From Nitrospirales bacterium LBB_01 (GTDB lineage Bacteria > Nitrospirota > Thermodesulfovibrionia > Thermodesulfovibrionales > Magnetobacteriaceae): a DNA stretch of 64,000 bases. The notes under the pieces are model-generated. The model was not told the DNA's origin. It saw only the letters and a list, made by a program, of their open reading frames with translations, and did no database searches. Each line of letters opens with the position of its first letter. The stretch's first letter is position 1. Positions 42,184 to 50,646 of this stretch are shown here, piece by piece. The DNA lies in contig CP049016.1 in the NCBI GenBank assembly GCA_004376055.2, positions 2,852,001 through 2,916,000 of the forward strand, given 5' to 3'. Both the position numbers and the translations under genes were made by a program.

Positions 42184-43792
42184 AAACGTCCTGCACTTTT
42201 TCCTTAAGGCGATTCTTTAAAAAATCCAGTTTTCTGATTAATGCGTTTTCATCCTTATCCATAAGTCTTGCCGATTGCCGCAAGTTATCAAGGTTACTCT
42301 TAATTACCAGATTAGTTGGAAACCGCTCCTGAAGTTGTGTGTATGCCTTTATCGCAGAGAGAAACCTCTCGGTAAGAATGTAATTTTCAATCATTTCGAT
42401 TTCCTCTTTAACCACAAGCTCCTCATCCTGAAATTCACCATCTGTTAGGGAGCTACTATCGGCGCTGATCTTTTCAATTGCCTCATCAGTATCTGAGATT
42501 GTCTCCATTTCAAGGGAGCTACTATCGGCGCTGATATTTTCAATTGCCTCATCAGTATCTGAGATTGTCTCCATTTCATAGGTAATAGAGATGCTTGCCA
42601 TAAGTTCATCTACATCTGAGTCAAAATTAGCAGTGACGACCAATTCCTCATCAGTGTTAGATTTGTCTAAGACAAGAGCTTTCATCTCCGAATCCGAGAT
42701 GATTTCCATGTCTGAAATATCCTCTGGTGATAGCTGAGTCTCTGTGTCTTGCGCTGAGCTTTCAGTGGTTAAATCGTTGTCTGGCATTGAGACATAATCC
42801 ACAGAGGTTAACTCTATAATTACATCGTTGTCATTAACATTGCCTGAAAGAGGCGCAGGCGGCTCTGCAAACGGATCCCATGATACATTTCCCCCATCAT
42901 TCTGTAATTGAGGAGAGTCAACACTGGCTTTGGTCGTTATAGTTTCCGTATCATCCTCATCATCCATAGTGACAGGCTCATTCGGGCTTAAGATAAAACC
43001 ACTGTCCTCTGCCAAATCCCCTGCATTAACCACTATCGTATCGTCTATATAAAAAAGATTTTCTGCCTTTCCACCCTCGCTGCCTGATTCACTTAAAGTC
43101 TCTGCTGTAATGTCTTCTAAAAATGTATCCGGCTCTGTTGCAACAGTGTCGTCGTGGTCATCCCACGCAAGTGATGCCGCTATTGCGTCCTCTATACCTT
43201 CAATTTGTTTTGTTTGATCGCCGGAATCACTTAAAATTTCCTCAGTTATATCATCTAAAATGATAGTATCCTCTGATGATGTATCCGGCTCTGTTGCAAT
43301 CGTGTCTATGTGGTCATCTGCGGCAAGGGATGCAGCTATCACATCCTCTATATTGTCAGTGTTCTCTATGTCATCGATGCCCTCTGAAGGATTTTCTGTG
43401 AGTGACTTTATAGCTTCAAGGGCTTCTCTGTCTCCAGTGTTAAGGGCAAGAATCCTATCATTAGCAATGATGGCTTTTTCCTTCTGTCCGGTTTGAGCAT
43501 AAAGAGCGGCAAGTTTACGATGCGAGAGAATATTGCTTGGTATAGCTCCGACAACTCTTTCAAATTCCTCGATAGCACTTTCTGCATATCCGCTTTCCAT
43601 GTATATCTTGCCAAGACTAACGTGAGCGCTCATATAGTCAGGCTGCTTTTTTAAACAGTACTTGAGAATTTTTACCGCCTCAGCCATATCGTATTGTTTG
43701 AATTCCTCGGCAAGTGGGACAAGGAGTTTATAATCATCTCCCATGAAGATTTTTTCTTTCTTTTTAAGAAGTTTTTTGTCTATGTTAGCCAT
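42161..43792 (-). CDS. acidic TPR protein with internal repeats
   Basis: 543 residues. The first 135 are TPR units (AVKILKYCLKKQPDYMSAHVS, IYMESGYAESAIEEFERVV, LAALYAQTGQKEKAI). Then comes a long Asp/Glu/Ser/Thr-rich region (about 140-460) with two kinds of duplication: a block around AIAASLAWDDHDDTVATEPDT occurring twice, and an exact-type 22-residue repeat EMETISDTDEAIE...SADSSSL. The C-terminal 75 residues are another helical, TPR-like segment. No signal peptide or membrane segment is seen. It is transcribed between coaBC and the M24 peptidase. Function unknown; a scaffold role is plausible for TPR proteins. Confidence 0.75.
   Translation of the reverse strand: MANIDKKLLKKKEKIFMGDDYKLLVPLAEEFKQYDMAEAVKILKYCLKKQPDYMSAHVSLGKIYMESGYAESAIEEFERVVGAIPSNILSHRKLAALYAQTGQKEKAIIANDRILALNTGDREALEAIKSLTENPSEGIDDIENTDNIEDVIAASLAADDHIDTIATEPDTSSEDTIILDDITEEILSDSGDQTKQIEGIEDAIAASLAWDDHDDTVATEPDTFLEDITAETLSESGSEGGKAENLFYIDDTIVVNAGDLAEDSGFILSPNEPVTMDDEDDTETITTKASVDSPQLQNDGGNVSWDPFAEPPAPLSGNVNDNDVIIELTSVDYVSMPDNDLTTESSAQDTETQLSPEDISDMEIISDSEMKALVLDKSNTDEELVVTANFDSDVDELMASISITYEMETISDTDEAIENISADSSSLEMETISDTDEAIEKISADSSSLTDGEFQDEELVVKEEIEMIENYILTERFLSAIKAYTQLQERFPTNLVIKSNLDNLRQSARLMDKDENALIRKLDFLKNRLKEKVQDVYAGPAYN
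42448..42579 (-). repeat. 66-bp tandem duplication inside the TPR gene
   Basis: Two adjacent 66-base copies that differ at very few positions and encode two 22-residue acidic units. The near identity implies a recent duplication that keeps frame. Confidence 0.9.
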
Positions 43793-45011
43793 TGTGTCCA
43801 GTCGTAAGTTTATTTAAAACGGCATCAAAGATTTTCCCAGCACATAGGCTTTTGCTCATCTGTGGGAAGTCAATAACCTGCTCCTCTGTCACTATAGAGA
43901 TAATGTTAGAGTCAACGTCAAATCCTGCCCCCTCTGCTGTGACGTCGTTAAACACGATGAGGTCTGCTCCCTTTTTAATAAGCTTCTCACGCGCCCGCTC
44001 CACATTTGCACCGGTCTCTGCGGCAAACCCTACTATAAACGGGGTTTTTTTACCCGCACGCTCTTTGGCAATCCTTGCCAGTATATCGTGAGTTTTAGTA
44101 AGACTTAAATTAAAACCGTCTTGTCTTGTGATTTTTAAAGAGTTATATGTTTCAGGCTTAAAGTCTGAAACAGCAGCGGCTTTAACTACAATGTGCGAAT
44201 TCTTATACTCACTGAGCACGGCTTGTTCCATCTCGGAGGATGTCTCAACGTTAATGACACGGCCTGCGTTAAAAACAGGCAGCGATACGGGGCCGCTTAT
44301 TAAAGTCACCGTGGCGCCGCGCTTTGCCGCTTCATAGGCAACTGCATAACCCATTTTGCCCGAAGAGCGATTTGTAAGAAACCTTACAGGGTCAATGTAC
44401 TCTCTTGTGGGGCCAGCCGTAACAAGCACCTTCATTCCCGCCATGTCTTTTTTACCATTAAGATGCGCCATAACAGTTGATACTATTGTTTCAATTGCAG
44501 CCATCTTGCCAACTCCAACATCTCCGCAGGCAAGCGAGCCGCTCTCCGGAGGTATCTCTATCACACCCATACTCTTTAGAAAATTGAGCCGCCGTTTAAA
44601 AATTGGGTTTTCGTACATCTTTGAATTCATGGCAGGAGCAATGGCAGAGGCTCCGCTATATGCCGTAAACATGGTTGTAAGGAGATTATCAGCAAGTGGC
44701 AGCGCAAACTTTGTGATGGTATTTAAAGAGGCCGGTGCCGTCAAAAAAAAAGCGGCGTCCCTTGTAAGCTCAATGTGCACAAGGGGGTCGGAAAACGAGT
44801 CCATGACAACCGGATTTTCCGAGACGACTTCAAGACTAAGCGGAGAGACAAAGCGTGCTGCCGCATCAGTCATCACAACACGCACGCCGCATGAGACGTC
44901 TTTAAAGGCACGTACAAGCTCCGGCGCCTTATAGGCCGCAATGCTCCCCGTTACACCTAAAATGATGCAGGGGCTGTTACTACACCTCTTCGTCGTATGA
45001 CTTATCCCCAT
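43785..45011 (-). CDS. coaBC: bifunctional phosphopantothenoylcysteine decarboxylase/synthetase
   Basis: 408 residues. CoaC flavodoxin-like domain: LGVTGSIAAYKAPELVRAF, the active-site His in DPLVHIELTRDA and APAMNSKMYENP. CoaB domain: VLVTAGPTREYIDPVRFLTNRSSGKMG broken by variable positions, KAAAVSDFKPE and VNDV-like VFNDVTAEGAGF. It makes phosphopantetheine for coenzyme A. The N-terminal 15 residues overlap the rpoZ 3' end by 32 bases; no other good start exists before the first strand. Confidence 0.95.
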   Translation of the reverse strand: MGISHTTKRCSNSPCIILGVTGSIAAYKAPELVRAFKDVSCGVRVVMTDAAARFVSPLSLEVVSENPVVMDSFSDPLVHIELTRDAAFFLTAPASLNTITKFALPLADNLLTTMFTAYSGASAIAPAMNSKMYENPIFKRRLNFLKSMGVIEIPPESGSLACGDVGVGKMAAIETIVSTVMAHLNGKKDMAGMKVLVTAGPTREYIDPVRFLTNRSSGKMGYAVAYEAAKRGATVTLISGPVSLPVFNAGRVINVETSSEMEQAVLSEYKNSHIVVKAAAVSDFKPETYNSLKITRQDGFNLSLTKTHDILARIAKERAGKKTPFIVGFAAETGANVERAREKLIKKGADLIVFNDVTAEGAGFDVDSNIISIVTEEQVIDFPQMSKSLCAGKIFDAVLNKLTTGHNG

Positions 45012-45390
45012 CTGAAAACAGGCTCTCTATGTCTATGGTTGGAGTCTTGTCTATTTCCTCTTTTTCGGTTAGGTAGAATTTGAGATCTTTTTCCAGCTCT
45101 GACAGATCCTCTTGTTCGGTCTCCCTGCGTTTTTCCTCAAGGAACCGTTTGTAATCAAGACGACGTGCCTCCTCGTTGGCTTGCTTTGCCTCATCCCCTG
45201 TTATATACTCAAGTATGTATTGAAGGGATTCCTCAAGAGCAATGGTTGTTATGCGCTTAGCTTTAGTTGCTATCTTAGGCTTACCCCTGTGGGATAACTC
45301 CTTTGCCCTTTGAGCCACAATATTAACAAGTCTGAAACGGCCGTCTATCTTGTCATCGTCAAGCTCAATCGGCAGCGATATTAAATCCAT
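44980..45390 (-). CDS. rpoZ: RNA polymerase omega subunit
   Basis: 136 residues, longer than E. coli omega (91). The omega core is at 20-75: RLVNIVAQRAKELSHRGKP, KRITTIALEESLQYI. The extra C-terminus is charged and acidic (LEEKRRETEQEDLSELEKD). It lies between gmk and coaBC, the standard gmk-rpoZ-coaBC order, supporting the call. It stabilises the beta-prime subunit. Confidence 0.9.
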   Translation of the reverse strand: MDLISLPIELDDDKIDGRFRLVNIVAQRAKELSHRGKPKIATKAKRITTIALEESLQYILEYITGDEAKQANEEARRLDYKRFLEEKRRETEQEDLSELEKDLKFYLTEKEEIDKTPTIDIESLFSDGDKSYDEEV

Positions 45391-45413
45391 ATAGGTGTTT
45401 CCTCCTCAAATTT

Positions 45414-46037
45414 TTAATGTATATCAAAATGTTTTTCAAGCCATTGATAATCAAGTCCGTCAGCTCTCAGACGATTTGATATGATTACCGACTGTAACTG
45501 ATTAAGAGCCATATCAAAAATATCATTAACGATAACATAATCGTAAAAGACGCACTCCCGTATCTCTTTTTTTGCAATCTTGAGTCTTTTTAAAATATCC
45601 TCCTCAGAGTCCTTACCTCGTCCCCTTAGCCGATTCTCAAGAATTTCCATGGAAGGCGGCAGAATAAATATAAATACGGCATCCGTGTGTTTGGCCTTAA
45701 TTTGTCTTACCCCCTGAATGTCTATATCAAGCAGCACATCGCCTCCTGAGGCAAGTATCTCTTCAATTCTCTTTAAAGATGTGCCGTAGTAGTTGCCAAA
45801 GACCTCCGCCCATTCTATAAACTGTCCGGCACTGAGCATAAGTTTAAATTCCTCAACGCTTATAAACGTGTAATCCACATCCTGTGTTTCGCCGGCTCTG
45901 GGCTTGCGTGTAGTGAAAGAGACGGATTCCCTCAAATTGGGCACCCGCTCAAGCAAGGATGTGCACAGCGTGGTTTTGCCGGTTCCTGAAGGCGCCGACA
46001 CTATATATAGCCTGCCTTTATGTGTTCGCTGTCCCAT
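45414..46037 (-). CDS. gmk: guanylate kinase
   Basis: 207 residues. P-loop VSAPSGTGKTTLC, the GMP-binding SVSFTTRKPRAGE and YTFISVEEF, the IDIQGVRQIK segment and the lid with LRGRGKDSEEDILKRL are all typical. It phosphorylates GMP to GDP. It precedes rpoZ by 23 bases and follows yicC by 17. Confidence 0.96.
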   Translation of the reverse strand: MGQRTHKGRLYIVSAPSGTGKTTLCTSLLERVPNLRESVSFTTRKPRAGETQDVDYTFISVEEFKLMLSAGQFIEWAEVFGNYYGTSLKRIEEILASGGDVLLDIDIQGVRQIKAKHTDAVFIFILPPSMEILENRLRGRGKDSEEDILKRLKIAKKEIRECVFYDYVIVNDIFDMALNQLQSVIISNRLRADGLDYQWLEKHFDIH

Positions 46038-46054
46038 ATTATCTGTGTAGCCCT

Positions 46055-46906
46055 TTATTCAATGTTCTGTATCTGCTCACGAAGTTTCTCTATCTCAAGC
46101 TTCAAATTAACCGCCTCAGCGCCTATGTCATAGTGCCCTGCCTTTGACGAAATCGTGTTAGCCTCCCTGTTTAATTCCTGTAATATAAAATCAAGTCCCT
46201 TACCTATATTATCATTATTGAGAAGTGTTTTGTTAAATTGTTTGAGATGGCTTTCAACGCGCTCAATCTCTTCTGATATGTCCATCTTATCTGAAAGAAT
46301 CGCCGACTCCTGTAGCAAACGGTTTTCATCTATGGCAAAGTCTTTGAAAAGCTCATTGAGCCTCTGACGAAGTTTTTCTGACACAACAGAAATAGCCGCC
46401 TTTTGACGATGACTTATTTCTGTGATTATCTCAAAAAGTGCGCTTAAACGCCCCTGCACTATGTCAGAGAGATGCTTGCCCTCCTGTTGTCTCATATTTA
46501 TAAGACCAGCGAGTGCCTCACGAAAAGTCTCCTCCAAGGTTCCCTCAGCTGGATCCTCATCCTCCTTTATTATCGTCTCTTTAAAGGACAACACAGAGGC
46601 AATATCAACACTGCCGCTAAGTTTAAATTCCTCTTTAAGATTATTTAAAGAGTCAACCAAAGGGCCTACAAAATCCCTGTTTATCATTACCCGTGTGCTA
46701 GTTGCCTGATTTGTAGTGCTGATATAAACATCAACACGCCCGCGGTTTAAGTGTTCTTTGATAATGGCTCTTAACATCGGTTCATGTTTAAGCATAGACA
46801 CAGGCGACTTAAATGAAATATCAAGGTATCTGTGGTTAACCGAGCGAATCTCTACCTTTAATGAATCCTTTTGAGCACAGCCATAGCCCGTCATGCTTTG
46901 TATCAC
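46055..46906 (-). CDS. yicC: YicC-family endoribonuclease
   Basis: 283 residues of the YicC/YloC family. MTGYGCAQ, EIRSVNHRYLDISFKSP near the N-terminus and the C-terminal GKGLDFILQELNREANTISSK followed by AVNLKLEIEKLREQIQNIE are signatures. E. coli YicC is an endoribonuclease acting on small RNAs. The gene is commonly next to gmk, as here. The start overlaps the hisS stop by 4 bases. Confidence 0.93.
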   Translation of the reverse strand: MIQSMTGYGCAQKDSLKVEIRSVNHRYLDISFKSPVSMLKHEPMLRAIIKEHLNRGRVDVYISTTNQATSTRVMINRDFVGPLVDSLNNLKEEFKLSGSVDIASVLSFKETIIKEDEDPAEGTLEETFREALAGLINMRQQEGKHLSDIVQGRLSALFEIITEISHRQKAAISVVSEKLRQRLNELFKDFAIDENRLLQESAILSDKMDISEEIERVESHLKQFNKTLLNNDNIGKGLDFILQELNREANTISSKAGHYDIGAEAVNLKLEIEKLREQIQNIE

Positions 46907-48171
46907 GCTGTGGCTCCAGGTTTTTCGGCAGCAAAGGCAATGAGAGTATCTATATCATCTATTCCGATTTCTTTTTGAAACGCATCCGAAAGTCTCTTAC
47001 ATAAGACTTGTGAGGTTTTAAGTTCATTTTCTCCAATTATAACCACAAAAGAGGCATTAAGTTTATCAGCCCTCTTAAGATGATTTTTAAGTGAATGTAA
47101 GCCGTCTCCACACTCTGTAACAATTGCTCTTTGGCGCAGCGATTGACTTAGCACAAACGCTTTGTCCTCGGCATCTTTGCCAAGCGGCGCAATATAGAAC
47201 ACCGGATTATTCTGATTTTGAGTTACTCCCACAAGCGCAACAAGTCTCTCAATGCCGATAGCAAATCCAACGGCGGGAGTTGCCGGGCCGTTAAAGTCTG
47301 AAACAAGGTTATCGTAACGCCCGCCCGCTGCCACAGCTTTCTGAGCGCCAAGGTGTTCGGTTGTAATTTCAAAAGCCGTCCGGTTGTAGTAATCCAGTCC
47401 TCGCACTATATGGGGGTTTTCCTTATAATCTATATTAATAGCGGTAAGCAGCTCTTTAAGTCTTTCATGATGGGTTTTGCACTCCTCGCAGATGTAATCA
47501 AGAATGACCGGTGCGCCTGTTCTTTGCTCAACACATCGCTCCACTTTACAATCAAGCATCCGCAAAGGGTTTTTAGCAATACGCACTTGACAGTCGTTAC
47601 AGAGCACTCCTTTTTTGGAAAAAAATTCAACAATAGCATTCCTATATGTGCCCCTGCACTTATTGCATCCGATAGAGTTAAGTTCTATGGTGAGGTTGGT
47701 TAAATTTAGCTTCTGAAAAAACGTGTGAGCCATAGTAATTACCTCAGCATCAACAAGAGGACTAGCTGAGCCTAGAGCCTCAACACCGATTTGGTAAAAC
47801 TGCCGGAGCCGTCCTTTTTGAGGACGCTCATATCTAAACATTGGGCCATAGTAGTGGAATTTTTGCGGAGACGGCAGAAGGTGCAGGTTGTTTTCAACAT
47901 AGCTCCTCACCATACCGGCTGTGCCCTCTGGGCGAAGGGTTATGCTTCTGCCCCCTTTGTCCATAAACGTGTACATCTCTTTTCCGACAATATCGGTAGT
48001 CTCTCCAATGGAGCGGATAAAAAGCTCACTATGTTCAATTACAGGTATCTTTACCTCATGGAAACCAAATGACTTGAAGACCTCCTTTGAAGTCTCCTCT
48101 ATCCGGTTCCATGTATATATCTCTGGCGGCAGGACGTCGCAGACGCCCTTAAGGGTACTAAGTTTCGTCAC
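46903..48171 (-). CDS. hisS: histidyl-tRNA synthetase
   Basis: 422 residues from GTG 48169-48171, giving MTKLSTLKGVCDVLPPE, the usual HisRS N-terminus; an in-frame ATG at 48246 would add 25 residues unlike the family and overlap divIVA deeply. Class II motif 2 is FRYERPQKGRLRQFYQIGVE; the HisA motif reads RGLDYYNRTAFEI and motif 3 AVGFAIGIERL. A four-cysteine insertion (CNKCRG ... CNDCQ ... CKVERC) is visible, as in many bacterial HisRS. The gene overlaps divIVA by 14 bases. Confidence 0.95.
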   Translation of the reverse strand: MTKLSTLKGVCDVLPPEIYTWNRIEETSKEVFKSFGFHEVKIPVIEHSELFIRSIGETTDIVGKEMYTFMDKGGRSITLRPEGTAGMVRSYVENNLHLLPSPQKFHYYGPMFRYERPQKGRLRQFYQIGVEALGSASPLVDAEVITMAHTFFQKLNLTNLTIELNSIGCNKCRGTYRNAIVEFFSKKGVLCNDCQVRIAKNPLRMLDCKVERCVEQRTGAPVILDYICEECKTHHERLKELLTAINIDYKENPHIVRGLDYYNRTAFEITTEHLGAQKAVAAGGRYDNLVSDFNGPATPAVGFAIGIERLVALVGVTQNQNNPVFYIAPLGKDAEDKAFVLSQSLRQRAIVTECGDGLHSLKNHLKRADKLNASFVVIIGENELKTSQVLCKRLSDAFQKEIGIDDIDTLIAFAAEKPGATA

Positions 48172-48673
48172 TGTCGTTTCCAAAACTTTGGCGGCGGTTT
48201 TCGTCCCACTCCTCGCTCTCTCCCTCGCGCTCTTTATCAAACTCAATTTCTCTCATTATTTTTTCCGACAGTCTGCGCATTTCCTCTTTATAGTGTCTTC
48301 TGATTCCTTTTAGGTCAACTATGTCCTCGTGTATTTTAACAACACGCTCCTGGGCGCGTTTTATTATTTCATCGGCTTTAAGCTCAGCCTCACGGGTTAT
48401 CAACTCGGCTTCTTTCCGTGCGTTACTCTTATAGGCTTCTATCATCTGTTGAGCCGTAATGAGAGTTTCCCGAAGCGTTGACTCCATGTTTTTATGCTCT
48501 TTCAGTTGACTCTCTATTATGTGGATCTGTTCCTTTAAGGATGTGTTTTCCCTTAACAGCTCCTCCATCTCCTCACGCAGCACCTCTAAAAAAGCATACA
48601 CCTCCTCCACGTCAAACCCTCTGAATTTGACCGGAAACTGCTTCTGCTGAATATCAAGCGGTGTTATTCTCAT
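48158..48673 (-). CDS. divIVA: DivIVA-domain protein
   Basis: 171 residues. The N-terminal membrane-curvature-sensing segment is ITPLDIQQKQFPVKFRGFD, with VEEVYAFLEVLREEMEEL starting a long coiled coil to about 150 and a charged tail. DivIVA proteins mark poles or septa; in Gram-negative-type bacteria their role is less studied. It is the first gene of the operon hisS-yicC-gmk-rpoZ-coaBC-TPR-M24. Confidence 0.9.
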   Translation of the reverse strand: MRITPLDIQQKQFPVKFRGFDVEEVYAFLEVLREEMEELLRENTSLKEQIHIIESQLKEHKNMESTLRETLITAQQMIEAYKSNARKEAELITREAELKADEIIKRAQERVVKIHEDIVDLKGIRRHYKEEMRRLSEKIMREIEFDKEREGESEEWDENRRQSFGNDSDET

Positions 48674-48836
48674 CCATTTCTCCTTGTATTTAAGGCTGTA
48701 CTTTCAAAAGATATTTTCATAATCATAACTATTTTTACCTTGTCATTATAGCATTTTACTGGAATGTTTCACCAATTAATTATAATGCTTATTGAGTTAA
48801 CTCCTGAAATTTTTTTCAGTCAGCAAATGATACAGT

Positions 48837-48980
48837 TAAAAGGACTGGATTCCCGCTCGTAGGCGGGAATGACAAAGGAGAGTGCTCTTTTTTTCTGTTA
48901 TTCTCTTTTTTCTTGTAATTCATTTACAGGGGAATCCCCTTTAGGGGAGTGTCATTCCTGCGAAGGCAGGAATCCATTTT
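48837..48980. repeat. ATTCC-type paired-hairpin element (copy 3), with nested mini-palindrome
   Basis: ATTCCCGC/GCGGGAAT (48849-48870) and ATTCCTGC/GCAGGAAT (48954-48973), outer runs AAAAGGACTGG and CCATTTTTTT. The spacer is longer than in copy 2 and contains the 21-nt GGGG mini-palindrome. It follows the minus-strand trpD end, so terminator function is plausible. Confidence 0.75.
48928..48948 (+). repeat. 21-nt GGGG-CCCC-GGGG mini-palindrome nested in copy 3
   Basis: A-GGGG-AAT-CCCC-TTTA-GGGG-A, identical to that at 28118-28138 and placed directly beside the right hairpin. Confidence 0.7.
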
Positions 48981-49017
48981 TTTGTTTGCGGAGCTAACTG
49001 CATAGGCAATTTAATTA

Positions 49018-50034
49018 TTAGTTTGACAAAGAAGCTGAGTCTCGCTTTATTTCCTCTAATTTCTTTAACGCCCGCCCGCTTTCCAATGTCTCAACTACGA
49101 TATTAACAGCATTATCTATGTCATACTGACCCTCTGATACCATAAGAGCACAGGCTGAGTTCATTACAACAATGTCCCGCATGGGGCCTTTTTTACCACT
49201 TAGAATTTCCATAGTAATGCGGGCATTGTCCTCACGGCTGCCACCTGCTATGTCAGAAAGCGATGCCCTGTCCAGACGAAAATCCTCCGGCGTAAACACC
49301 AGATTGTTAACACTGCCTCCTGAAAAGCGTGATACACGTGTGCCGTTAGATATTGTGACCTCATCAAGTCCGTCAGTGCCATGAAACACCATAGCATCAA
49401 TAGCGCCCAGATTTCCAAGCACCCTTGCAAGCGGCTCTGTTAACGCAGAGTCAAAGACTCCGACTGTTTGACGCTTGGCTCCTGCCGGGTTTGTCAGAGG
49501 TCCTAATATATTAAAAATCGTCCTTATCCCTATTTCTCGTCGCGGGGTTACAGCGTATTTCATAGCTGGATGAAAAAGAGGCGCAAATAGAAAACCAAAT
49601 CCTGTCTCAAACAGACATTTTTCAACACTTTCAGGGCTAAGGTTTATTTTTACACCAAGCGCTTCAAGCACATCGGCGCTCCCACTGCGGCTTGACGAGG
49701 AGCGGTTACCGTGCTTAGCTACAGGAATTCCGCAAGCAGAGGTCACAATTGCTGCGGTTGTTGATATGTTAAATGTGTGGGAAAGATCGCCTCCGGTGCC
49801 GCACGTATCCACAATGCCATCCGGCGCTTTTATCTTTATGGACTTTTCTCTCATTACAGTGACGGCAGCCGTTATCTCTTCAACCGTTTCGCCTTTTATC
49901 TTAAGGGCTGTTAAAAAGGCTGCAATTTGGGCGTCTGTGGCTTTGCCCTCCATTATTTCTGTCATACAGTCAATCATTTCAGCGCTGCTTAGGTTTATCC
50001 CTTGAGTCAGTATGTTTATAGCCTCTCGTATCAT
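49018..50034 (-). CDS. trpD: anthranilate phosphoribosyltransferase
   Basis: 338 residues. The PRPP-binding DTCGTGGDLSHTFNISTT, the KHGNRSSSSRSGSADVLEALG segment and FLFAPLFHPAMK, IGIRTIFNILGPLTNPA are the family hallmarks. It joins anthranilate to PRPP in tryptophan synthesis. It follows trpG by 3 bases, so the order is trpE-trpG-trpD; later trp genes are not in the window. Confidence 0.97.
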   Translation of the reverse strand: MIREAINILTQGINLSSAEMIDCMTEIMEGKATDAQIAAFLTALKIKGETVEEITAAVTVMREKSIKIKAPDGIVDTCGTGGDLSHTFNISTTAAIVTSACGIPVAKHGNRSSSSRSGSADVLEALGVKINLSPESVEKCLFETGFGFLFAPLFHPAMKYAVTPRREIGIRTIFNILGPLTNPAGAKRQTVGVFDSALTEPLARVLGNLGAIDAMVFHGTDGLDEVTISNGTRVSRFSGGSVNNLVFTPEDFRLDRASLSDIAGGSREDNARITMEILSGKKGPMRDIVVMNSACALMVSEGQYDIDNAVNIVVETLESGRALKKLEEIKRDSASLSN

Positions 50035-50037
50035 GCC

Positions 50038-50634
50038 TTAATCTCCGTCATGACGGCTATTAAATATGTCGGCAAGTATCAGAAAGTTTGAAAGTATATC
50101 CTTGCCGGCTTTTGTAAGTATTGACTCGGGGTGAAACTGCACCCCATCTAAGGGATATGACTTGTGTCTGACGCCCATAATCTCATCGGCACCTGTCCAT
50201 GCGGTGATTTCAAACTCATCGGAAAGCGTACCGTTTTTTATTATAAGCGAATGATACCGTGTGGCTTCAAACGGGTTTGGAATACCTTTAAATATGCCGC
50301 GGCTGTCGTGATAAATCAACGAGGTCTTTCCGTGCATCAGTCTGTCAGCTCTGACAATGTCTGCGTTAAATGCAGCCCCTATTGACTGATGGCCAAGACA
50401 GACTCCAAGAATCGGAATTTTGTTACAGAAGGTTTTGATTAAATCAACGGAAATTCCGGCCTCATTAGGTGTGCAGGGGCCGGGAGAAATAACGATTTTC
50501 TCAGGGTTCAGTTTCTCAATTTCACTGAGGGTGATTTTATCGTTTCTATAAACTTTTATGTTCTGTCCCAGTTCGCCCAGGTACTGAACCAGATTGTATG
50601 TGAATGAGTCATAATTATCTATCATTAAAAGCAT
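50038..50634 (-). CDS. trpG: anthranilate synthase component II (glutamine amidotransferase)
   Basis: 198 residues. Class I amidotransferase: [19 protein letters not shown], oxyanion loop [11 protein letters not shown], nucleophile Cys in [11 protein letters not shown] and the His-Glu pair in [11 protein letters not shown]. It supplies ammonia to TrpE; one copy may also serve p-aminobenzoate synthesis. Located 12 bases after trpE. Confidence 0.96.
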   Translation of the reverse strand: MLLMIDNYDSFTYNLVQYLGELGQNIKVYRNDKITLSEIEKLNPEKIVISPGPCTPNEAGISVDLIKTFCNKIPILGVCLGHQSIGAAFNADIVRADRLMHGKTSLIYHDSRGIFKGIPNPFEATRYHSLIIKNGTLSDEFEITAWTGADEIMGVRHKSYPLDGVQFHPESILTKAGKDILSNFLILADIFNSRHDGD

Positions 50635-50646
50635 AATACCGCCATA

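Larger units (their letters stand above)
48674..49017. other. intergenic region between divIVA and trpD
   Basis: No gene. The part next to divIVA is A+T-rich (AATTATAATGCTT near 48780) and probably carries its promoter, though no clear -35/-10 pair stands out. The rest is repeat copy 3. Confidence 0.5.

Noticed and set aside
44356-44934. 192-codon plus-strand frame opposite coaBC
   Set aside because: Antisense shadow of coaBC, whose motifs are intact.
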